A stretch of 32,098 bases of DNA from Actinomycetes bacterium (lineage in GTDB: Bacteria; Actinomycetota; Acidimicrobiia; Acidimicrobiales; RAAP-2): NCBI GenBank assembly GCA_021799615.1, contig JAJZAC010000025.1:1-32098 (forward strand). Direction: 5' to 3'. The notes below the pieces were generated by a model. The model made no database searches. It was not told where the DNA came from and saw nothing but the letters and a program-made list of their open reading frames with translations. Of the stretch, positions 7,225-13,776 are shown piece after piece. How positions within the stretch are numbered: position 1 is the stretch's first letter; every line of letters starts with the position of its first letter. The position numbers were made by a program, and so were the translations under genes.

Positions 7225-9956
7225 GGGGTCACCTCGACGACGGGCCCGGGCATCGCGACGGTCGTCGTGCCCACCACGATCTTGTTGGTGTCGACGGCCA
7301 GGCTGGAGGTCGCCGTCTTGCCGTCGGTGCCGGTGAGGGTGAGGGTGTACTTGCCGTAAGGAACAGCCACGTGGACGAGGCCGGCGGGACCGGTGGTCGG
7401 GAGCGTCAGGGTGTACGGGGTCCCGCACTCGGAATCGGTGAGCGTGGCGGCCACGCCGGCGGCCGGGCTGCCTGCCGCCGTCACCACCGACAGGGGGAGC
7501 AGCGCCAGCGGGACGGTGGCGGAACTGGTGTTGCCGGGTAGCGACGCGATCTGCTGGGTGACCGCTTCGGTCGATTGTGCGCTGCAGGCGCCGGCGTACA
7601 TCGCGTAGCCGGAGTTGAACGGGAAGAGATCGGGCAGTGAAGGCGGATTCGGCGATTGCCCGGGCGCCTGGATGTTCCACGTCGACGGGTTGAGGAGGCT
7701 GTTGTTCACCGAGATGGGGATCCCGGTCACGGTCACGCCCGACGGTGGCGAGGCCGGTGCCGGCGTGGCGTCGTCCCACGTCCCCCCGGGTCCCGACGTG
7801 GACGTGAGGACGACGGCTCCGGTCGGGGTCTCGCCGGTGGCGGCGCACGTCGTCCCGCCGCAGGCGATGCCGGTGAAATAGCTGATGCTGTCGGCCGCTG
7901 CCGCGCTGCCGAGCGTGGCCGGGCCCCACGTCCAGGTTCCCGAGCTGTCCGTACCGGCGAGCAGCTTGCCGCTCGGCGTCGAGCTGGCGGACACCGACGT
8001 GACCACGCAGGCGGTGGCGCTGGCACAGGCCACGGCGGCGAGGGATGTGGTCCCCGATGGAACGGTGGCGCTCGTCCACGTCCCGGTGGGTGAGGCCGTC
8101 GTCTCGGTCACGAGCGCCGGCGTCGTGGTGGTTCCGGAGGTGGACGTGCCGATGGCGGCGCAGGCCGCCCCGCTGCACGACAGCCCGGTCACCGTGGCGA
8201 GTGTGGACGGGATGGTGTCGGCCGCCCACGATCCGCTGGTCGATCCGATGGTCCCCGTCAGCAGGGCCGGGCCGGACGTGCTGGTGGCGTTCCCGGTGCC
8301 TGACGCCACGCAGATCGTGGTGGACGGGCAGGTGATGCCGGACAGGGTGAGGAGCGAGGCATCGCCGATCGCGTCAGCCGACCATTGCGGAGTCGCCGGG
8401 TTGCTCGTGCCGTACTGCGACGGATTGCCGGTGATCCGGAGGATTCCCGGGCTCGGGGGCTGCGCTCCCACCGTGCCGATCCCGGCCAGTTCGCACACCG
8501 CCGGCGTGGTGCCGGGTACGCAGGCGATGCCGGCGAGCGAGTTGAAGGTGACGCCGGACGGCGGCGGGACGATGGCCCACGAGTCGGGCTGGGTGTCGTC
8601 CAGATGGCCGGCGAGGAGGACGGGGCCTGTCGTGGTGCCCGACGTCAGCGTGCCGAGGGCGTAGCAGCCGTTGTCTGTCGGGCAGGTGACGCTGGTGATG
8701 TCGGTCACGCCAGCGGGGACGGAGTCCACGCGGATGTTGGACCACGGCGACCCGGTGGTCGTCGACAGGATGACCCCGGTCGGTGTCGACGCCGCCGCGT
8801 CGCCGACGGCGACACAGACGTTGCTCGTCGAGCAGGCCACCTGGGCGATCCGGTCGGCCGAGGTGGTCGTCCCGGCAGACCAGCTCCCGGACGAGCCCCA
8901 GGCGACGGAGGCCCCGCTCGAGGTCGTTCCCGTGGCGACGCACTCGAGGCTCGTCTTCCCGGGGCACGAGACGCTGTCCGCGACCGCCGTGAGGTCGGGA
9001 TAGACGAGGTTGACGTTGCTGCCCTGGTCGTAGTTGACGGTCTGGTAGGTGACGACCCCCTCGTTGACGACCTGGTTGCTGAGGGTCACCGTCTGCGGCT
9101 GGTGGTCGGTCCCCGCCGCTGGCGCCAGGTTGGCCACGAACGACGGCGAGCTGAAATTGTCCGACGAGGCCGGGAGACCGGCCGTGGCGTTCGTCACCGT
9201 CACCGTGTAGCTGCCCTTCTTCAGCTCGGCGAAGACGCACCCGCTCGAGTCCGGGTGGAGTTTGATGGTCTGGGGGCCGGTCAGCGTCACCGTGACGGCC
9301 TGGACGCGCGTCGTCCACGGGTTGGTGCCCGCCGCGTTCTCCTGGCTGTTGTCGCCGAAGAACTGCAGCGCGAAGAAGCCCAGTGTTTGGATCCCGGCCG
9401 GCGGGTAGTTGAGGACGGTCGAATCGGTGAGGCTCTGGTTCTGATCTGTTCCCCAGGTCACTTTCACCTGCAGGGCCAGCACCTGCGGGACGCCCGCCTG
9501 GCACAGGTCGGGCGTCTTGCCGGCCTGGGCGCTCGACCACGTGTAGAGCGACGACAGGTGGAAGACCGTCCCACCCTGCGTGGTGGAGGCAACCGAGCTG
9601 GCTACGGTGCCGCACGGCTGGCCGGCGGCGTCGATGGTCGGTGCCAGGTTGGGTTCGTCGATCAACGGCTCGCACGATGCGTTGGTGGGGGGGGTGTTGT
9701 TGGAGAGCGTCTCCACCCACTGTTCGGCGATGTCGAGCGCCTCCACCCGTGCCCGGGCGTTGGCCGCCTGACTGGCGAGGTTGTCGAACATGTAGCCGAG
9801 GGGAACCGTGACCAGGAGCAGGATCGAGAACGCGACCAGGACTTCGATGATGGTGATGCCGGTGTCGGCGAGGTGGCTGGCGCAGCGCGCGCGAGCTCTC
9901 GTTGCCCGTCGTGCCGCCGTTCGCACCCGGCCCTGGAGTCGTCCCGATCCCAACAT
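7221..9956 (-). CDS. Giant PilV-like prepilin with eight Cys-pair repeats and C-terminal Ig/CarboxypepD-like domain
   Basis: The product is 911 residues; typical PilV proteins are under 250. A basic leader ends in HLADTG, with cleavage after G33. ITIIEVLVAFSILLLV follows, with Glu at mature position 5. Residues about 75-320 form a pilin-like globular part. Residues 325-740 hold eight repeats of about 50 residues. Each has a Cys pair with 4-8 residues between (C331/C339, C375/C381, C425/C431, C479/C488, C543/C549, C594/C599, C644/C650, C699/C704), usually followed by A.G, a Thr/Ser/Gly turn and a W strand. Eight such units suggest a disulphide-pinned beta-propeller. Residues 820-911 look like a carboxypeptidase-regulatory/Ig-like beta domain. 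The gene heads the pseudopilin operon. A role as a pilus-tip adhesin or initiator is inference. Confidence 0.85.
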   Translation of the reverse strand: MLGSGRLQGRVRTAARRATRARARCASHLADTGITIIEVLVAFSILLLVTVPLGYMFDNLASQAANARARVEALDIAEQWVETLSNNTPPTNASCEPLIDEPNLAPTIDAAGQPCGTVASSVASTTQGGTVFHLSSLYTWSSAQAGKTPDLCQAGVPQVLALQVKVTWGTDQNQSLTDSTVLNYPPAGIQTLGFFALQFFGDNSQENAAGTNPWTTRVQAVTVTLTGPQTIKLHPDSSGCVFAELKKGSYTVTVTNATAGLPASSDNFSSPSFVANLAPAAGTDHQPQTVTLSNQVVNEGVVTYQTVNYDQGSNVNLVYPDLTAVADSVSCPGKTSLECVATGTTSSGASVAWGSSGSWSAGTTTSADRIAQVACSTSNVCVAVGDAAASTPTGVILSTTTGSPWSNIRVDSVPAGVTDITSVTCPTDNGCYALGTLTSGTTTGPVLLAGHLDDTQPDSWAIVPPPSGVTFNSLAGIACVPGTTPAVCELAGIGTVGAQPPSPGILRITGNPSQYGTSNPATPQWSADAIGDASLLTLSGITCPSTTICVASGTGNATSTSGPALLTGTIGSTSGSWAADTIPSTLATVTGLSCSGAACAAIGTSTSGTTTTPALVTETTASPTGTWTSATVPSGTTSLAAVACASATACVVTSVSASSTPSGKLLAGTDSSGTWTWGPATLGSAAAADSISYFTGIACGGTTCAATGETPTGAVVLTSTSGPGGTWDDATPAPASPPSGVTVTGIPISVNNSLLNPSTWNIQAPGQSPNPPSLPDLFPFNSGYAMYAGACSAQSTEAVTQQIASLPGNTSSATVPLALLPLSVVTAAGSPAAGVAATLTDSECGTPYTLTLPTTGPAGLVHVAVPYGKYTLTLTGTDGKTATSSLAVDTNKIVVGTTTVAMPGPVVEVTP

Positions 9957-10173
9957 GTGCGATCAGGGTACGCTGCGCGCGGTGCGTGGCCTATAGGTGA
10001 TTCCCCGCGGTCATGCCAGGTGAGGACCTGGATCCTAGCGGCTCGTGCTGCCACGCGGGGGCCACGGCGCCGCCGGACGGGCGAGGGCGCCTCGGTCCGG
10101 GCGGCGCACGAACCGCAGCGGTACCGGAGGAAACCCGAGCACGGATCGCCCGGACGTGGGAAGAATGGGCGCC
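9957..10173. promoter_or_regulatory. Divergent intergenic region between pseudopilin operon and glmU
   Basis: Both flanking genes read away from this 217-bp region, so it must hold promoters for each. It contains an 8-bp palindrome CCTATAGG at 9990-9997, whose TATAGG could be a -10 for the pilin operon. A perfect inverted repeat CCAGGT-GAGG-ACCTGG lies at 10016-10031. A GGAGGAAA at 10127-10134 is too far from the glmU start to serve it. No -35 could be assigned. Confidence 0.45.
10016..10031. repeat. Perfect 6-bp inverted repeat, possible operator
   Basis: CCAGGT and ACCTGG flank a 4-nt GAGG centre. It lies between two divergent genes, about 60 bp upstream of the PilV-like start, which is a sensible place for a repressor or activator site. 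The binding protein is unknown. Confidence 0.35.
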
Positions 10174-11262
10174 ATGACGCGCGATCTGACTGCGGTGGTG
10201 CTGGCGGCGGGGGAGGGGACGCGGATGCGCTCGACCCGGCCCAAGCCCCTGCATCGCCTCTGCGGCCGCCCCATGGTCCTCCACGTGCTCGACGCGCTGG
10301 CCGGGCTGCCGGTGTCGCGGGTGGTGGTCGTGGTGGGCCACCGTGCCGAGTGGGTCACGAAGACCCTCGTCGAGCACGCCCCCGCCGGCCTGGCCATCGA
10401 GTTCGTCGAGCAGCCGGAGCAGCGGGGCACGGGTGACGCCATGGCGGTGGCGCTGACCGGGCTCCCCGAGGACGACGACGAGGGCGACGTGGTGGTGCTC
10501 CCCGGGGACACGCCGCTGCTCCGACCGGCGACGCTGGCCGGCCTGGTGCGCCGCCACCGCTCCTCGGACGCGGCGGCCACCCTCCTCACCGCGGTGCTCG
10601 ACGATCCCACCGGGTACGGACGGGTGGTCCGGGGCCGGGACGACGCCGTGGCCCGTGTGGTGGAGCACGGGGACGCCACGGACGAGGAACGCGACGTGCA
10701 CGAGGTCAACACGTCCATCTACTGCTTCCGCCGCAGCGTCGTGGCACCGGCGCTGCGGCGCATCAGCCCCGCCAACGCCCAGGGCGAGTACTACCTGACC
10801 GACGCCGTGGGCGTCCTCTACCAGGCGGGTCACCGGGTCGTTTCCCTGGTGGTCGACGACACCATGGAGGTCGCCGGCGTCAACGACCGGGCCCAGCTGG
10901 CGGTGGCCGAGGCAGAGTTGCGGGACCGGATCAACGAGCGGTGGATGCGCCGGGGCGTGACGATGTGGGACCCGGAACGGACCTACATCGACGCCGACGT
11001 GGAGCTGGAGGCCGACGTGGTGCTGCTTCCCGGGGTCATCCTCCAGGGCCGTTGCAGCATCGGCACCCACGCCGAGATCGGACCGGACTGCCACCTGGTC
11101 GACACCCGCGTGGGGGAGGGAGCCCGGGTGTCCGGCACGGTCGCCCGCCATGCCGAGATCGGTGCGGACGCCCGCGTCGGCCCGTTCTCCGTGCTCGAGG
11201 AGGGGGCGACGGTCCCGCCGGGCGCCGTGGTGCCGCCCGGGTCGGGGCTCGGGGCGCGGTAG
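10174..11262 (+). CDS. glmU: GlmU-type UDP-GlcNAc pyrophosphorylase, lacking the acetyltransferase half
   Basis: The product is 362 residues; E. coli GlmU has 456. The uridylyltransferase domain is complete: LAAGEGTRMRSTRPKPLH near the N-terminus, EQRGTGDAMAVAL, VLPGDTPLL, YGRVVR and EVNTSIYCF. It should make UDP-GlcNAc from UTP and GlcNAc-1-P. The linker helix and only the first coils of the left-handed beta-helix follow, ending in PPGSGLGAR. The position of E. coli Arg333 is Glu here, and the part carrying the catalytic His363, Tyr366, Asn377 and Lys392 is absent. No leftover sequence exists before prs, so this is not a recent frameshift. The ATG at 10174 has GGAAG about 10 nt upstream; an ATG at 10165 is the alternative. 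prs starts 10 nt downstream. Confidence 0.93.
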   Translation: MTRDLTAVVLAAGEGTRMRSTRPKPLHRLCGRPMVLHVLDALAGLPVSRVVVVVGHRAEWVTKTLVEHAPAGLAIEFVEQPEQRGTGDAMAVALTGLPEDDDEGDVVVLPGDTPLLRPATLAGLVRRHRSSDAAATLLTAVLDDPTGYGRVVRGRDDAVARVVEHGDATDEERDVHEVNTSIYCFRRSVVAPALRRISPANAQGEYYLTDAVGVLYQAGHRVVSLVVDDTMEVAGVNDRAQLAVAEAELRDRINERWMRRGVTMWDPERTYIDADVELEADVVLLPGVILQGRCSIGTHAEIGPDCHLVDTRVGEGARVSGTVARHAEIGADARVGPFSVLEEGATVPPGAVVPPGSGLGAR

Positions 11263-11272
11263 CGTTGCCGCC

Positions 11273-12244
11273 ATGGAATTCGTCCCTCGCCGCCGCTTGG
11301 AGCTCGTCTCGGGCCGGTCCCATCCCGAGCTGGCACGGGAGATCGCCGGCAAGCTCGGCGTCGAGCTGGGCGAGGCCAACCTGCGGGAGTTCGCCAACGG
11401 CGAGATCCACTGCCGCTACGACAGCTCGATCCGGGGCAGCGACGTGTTCATCGTCCAGACCCACTGCGGTCCGGTGAACGACTCCCTGATGGAGCACCTG
11501 ATCATGATCGACGCGGCCAAGCGGGCCTCGGCCAAGCGGATCACCGCCGTGTGCCCCTACTACGGCTATTCCCGCCAGGATCGCAAGGCCACCGGGCGGG
11601 AGCCCATCACGGCCAAGCTGGTGGCCGACATGCTCTCGGTGGCCGGCGCCGACCGGGTGGTGAGCGTCGACCTGCACTCCGGGCAGATCCAGGGCTTCTT
11701 CGACGTCCCCTTCGACCACCTCACGGCTGCTCCGGTGCTGGTGGACTACCTCCGCACGCAGGGCGTCGAGGACCTGGTGGTGGTGGCGCCCGACGCCGGC
11801 CGGGTGAAGGTGGCCGAGCGCTTCAGCCAGCATCTGTCGGCCGACCTGGCTCTCGTCCACAAGACCCGGCCCCGGGGGAAGGTCAACGCGGTGGAGGCCC
11901 GCGAAGTGGTGGGCGACGTCGAGGGCCGGACCTGCGTGCTGATCGACGACATGATCGACACCGCCGGCACCATCGTGGCCGCTGCCGACCTCCTGTCCGA
12001 GCGGGGCGCCTCCGAGGTCTGGTGCATGGCCACCCACGCCGTGCTGTCCGACCCGGCGATCGACCGCCTGAAGAACTCGGCGCTGACGAAGGTGGTGGTG
12101 ACGAACACCCTGCCCATCCCGGTCGATCGGCGGTTCGACACGCTGGAGATCCTGTCGGTGGCCGAGCTCATCTCCGACGCCATCGACGCCGTGTTCGAGG
12201 ACACGTCGGTGTCGGAGATCTTCGGCGGTGAGAACCTGGCCTGA
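11273..12244 (+). CDS. prs: Ribose-phosphate pyrophosphokinase (PRPP synthase)
   Basis: The product is 323 residues, the usual length for class I PRPP synthases. It makes PRPP from ribose-5-phosphate and ATP for nucleotide, His and Trp synthesis. Visible motifs are RQDRK (101-105, ATP binding), DLHSGQIQGFFDVPFDHL (133-150), the flexible-loop region HKTRPRGK (197-203) and the PRPP loop VLIDDMIDTAGT (222-233). The ATG at 11273 is the first in frame after the glmU stop, and MEFVPRRRLELVSG aligns with family N-termini. The 10-nt gap to glmU suggests one transcript, and the glmU-prs pairing is common in bacteria. Confidence 0.97.
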   Translation: MEFVPRRRLELVSGRSHPELAREIAGKLGVELGEANLREFANGEIHCRYDSSIRGSDVFIVQTHCGPVNDSLMEHLIMIDAAKRASAKRITAVCPYYGYSRQDRKATGREPITAKLVADMLSVAGADRVVSVDLHSGQIQGFFDVPFDHLTAAPVLVDYLRTQGVEDLVVVAPDAGRVKVAERFSQHLSADLALVHKTRPRGKVNAVEAREVVGDVEGRTCVLIDDMIDTAGTIVAAADLLSERGASEVWCMATHAVLSDPAIDRLKNSALTKVVVTNTLPIPVDRRFDTLEILSVAELISDAIDAVFEDTSVSEIFGGENLA

Positions 12245-12481
12245 AGACGGCGCCTCGCCGCGCCGGCCGCCGGCGGGGGTTGGCCGGATCGGCCGGGATG
12301 CGTCTAGACTCGTCCGGCCTGAAGGTTCGGGCGCCGGTCCGCCCGAGCGGGCCGCCCGGCACCGGCCGAGGCGACCACGTCGCCGACCCGGCAGCGTCGC
12401 CGACCCGACCAGAACGTCCCACCCGCGGGGCGGGCCGCCGCAGGGCGCCCGAACCCGCCGACATCGCCCGAGGAGCACACC
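12245..12481 (+). promoter_or_regulatory. Leader region of rplY with possible promoter
   Basis: This is a 237-bp gap without a credible gene. TAGACT at 12305-12310 resembles an actinobacterial -10. TTGGCC at 12280-12285 is a poor -35 at 19-bp spacing. If used, the rplY mRNA would have a leader of about 165 nt, long enough for regulation, but no clear riboswitch or protein-binding structure was recognised. Confidence 0.3.
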
Positions 12482-13120
12482 ATGCCCGAGATCACGCTCG
12501 TCGCCGAGTCCGGACGCGACACGGGGTCGCGTTCGTCGCGACGCCTGCGCACGTCCGGCCGTATCCCCGGCGTCGTCTACGGGCACGGCGCCGATCCCAT
12601 CCCCATCTCCGTCGCCGCCCGCGAGTTCCGCCTGGCGGTGTCCGGCGACGCCGGCCTCAACACGCTGCTCGACCTCGAGCTGGACGGGACCCGGCACCTC
12701 ACGCTGGCCCGCGACGTGCAGCGCCACCCGGTCCGTGGCGTGGTCACCCACATCGACTTCCAGATCGTCCGGCGCGACGAGGTCATCGCCGCCGATGTCC
12801 CGGTGAACCTGGTCGGCGACCCGGTCGAGGTCAACCACGGCGATGGCATCGTCGAGCAGCTGCTGTTCTCGTTGCCGGTGAAGGCGAAGCCGGCCGACAT
12901 CCCCACCGTGATCGACCTGGACATCTCCGGGCTCGAGATCGGATCGTCCCTACGGGTGGCCGACCTCCCGCTTCCCCGAGGTGCCGAGGCCGACGTGGAC
13001 CTGGAGACGATCGTGGTCTCCGGTCTCCCGCCACGGGTCCAGACGGCGGGCGAGGGCGGCGAGGGCGCAGGCGAGGCCGAGTCGGCGGGTGCTCCCGCCG
13101 AGCCGCCGAGCGAGGGCTAG
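12482..13120 (+). CDS. rplY: 50S ribosomal protein L25, TL5/Ctc form
   Basis: The product is 212 residues. The N-terminal L25 domain (about 1-95) begins MPEITLVAESGRDTGS and contains RRLRTSGRIPGVVYG, typical of 5S rRNA-binding L25. The C-terminal TL5/CTC beta domain (about 100-185) contains DVPVNLVGDPVEV and ADIPTVIDLDISGLEIG. An acidic Gly/Ala/Glu-rich tail of about 25 residues ends the protein. It binds 5S rRNA in the large subunit. AGGAG at 12471-12475, six bases before the ATG, fixes the start. The pth gene follows at once in the same frame. Confidence 0.96.
   Translation: MPEITLVAESGRDTGSRSSRRLRTSGRIPGVVYGHGADPIPISVAAREFRLAVSGDAGLNTLLDLELDGTRHLTLARDVQRHPVRGVVTHIDFQIVRRDEVIAADVPVNLVGDPVEVNHGDGIVEQLLFSLPVKAKPADIPTVIDLDISGLEIGSSLRVADLPLPRGAEADVDLETIVVSGLPPRVQTAGEGGEGAGEAESAGAPAEPPSEG
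13112..13116 (+). promoter_or_regulatory. Ribosome binding site supporting a CTG start for pth
   Basis: GAGGG lies inside the last codons of rplY, seven bases before CTG at 13124. It is the only good Shine-Dalgarno-like sequence near the pth N-terminus and is the reason for choosing that start. Confidence 0.5.
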
Positions 13121-13123
13121 GTC

Positions 13124-13735
13124 CTGCGCATCCGGGCCGAGCGCGATCGGACCGGCACGCCGGTCGACCTGGTCGTCATCGGGCTGGGGAACCCCGGTGC
13201 GGAGTTCGAGGGGACCCGCCACAACGTCGGAGCCGACGTGGTCGACCTGCTGGCGCAACGGGCCGGCGGGCGCCTCCGGCCCGAGCGGGGGCTCCACGCC
13301 CGGGCGGCCACCGTGCAGCTCGCCGGGCGTCGCGCCCTGCTGGCCGTGCCCACGACGTACATGAACGATTCCGGTGCCGCGGCCGCCCCGCTCCTCCGCC
13401 GGGGCGGGGGCGCTCCCCTGCTGGTCGTGCACGACGAGCTCGACCTGCCGGCCGGCCGGATCAAGGTCAAGGTCGGTGGCGGCAACGCCGGCCACAACGG
13501 TCTGCGGTCGATCGACCGGGCCCTGCGCACCCGCGACTACACACGGGTGCGGATCGGCATCGGCAAGCCGCCCGGTCGCCTGGACGGGGCCGACTACGTG
13601 CTGTCCCGCCCGGGAGCCCGCGACCGGGAAGCCCTCGCCGTGGCCAGGGGGGAGGCGGCGGACGCGGTGGAGACGGTCCTGGCCGACGGTGTCGACGCCG
13701 CCATGCAGCGCTTCAACGGCGCCCCGGCCGGGTAA
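13124..13735 (+). CDS. pth: Peptidyl-tRNA hydrolase, apparently with a non-canonical start
   Basis: Pth releases peptides from stalled peptidyl-tRNA. Family residues are intact: GLGNPG, the catalytic His in TRHNVG, Asn in YMNDSG, Asp in HDELDL and Asn in GGNAGHNGLRS, then RVRIGIGKPPGR. The frame is open from the rplY stop (13118-13120), but there is no ATG, GTG or TTG before the conserved VVIGLGNPG. The first GTG in frame (13238) would cut off GLGNPG and the catalytic His. CTG at 13124 has GAGGG seven bases upstream and gives 203 residues, close to the usual ~190. A CTG at 13169, an ATC, or readthrough of the rplY TAG (same frame) are alternatives. The product is certain; the start is not. 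Confidence 0.88.
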   Translation: MRIRAERDRTGTPVDLVVIGLGNPGAEFEGTRHNVGADVVDLLAQRAGGRLRPERGLHARAATVQLAGRRALLAVPTTYMNDSGAAAAPLLRRGGGAPLLVVHDELDLPAGRIKVKVGGGNAGHNGLRSIDRALRTRDYTRVRIGIGKPPGRLDGADYVLSRPGARDREALAVARGEAADAVETVLADGVDAAMQRFNGAPAG

Positions 13736-13776
13736 CCGGGCGGAGCGCCATCCCGGGGTGCCGGTACCCTGACCGG

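Noticed and set aside
7225-8229. Upstream extension of the PilW-like frame
   Set aside because: It runs through the PilV-like gene in another frame. The prepilin leader and the GTGA overlap place the start at 7224.
12280-13776. Upstream extension of the mfd frame over rplY and pth
   Set aside because: The frame is open by chance. The region codes for L25 and Pth in another frame, and Mfd homology begins at about 13777.
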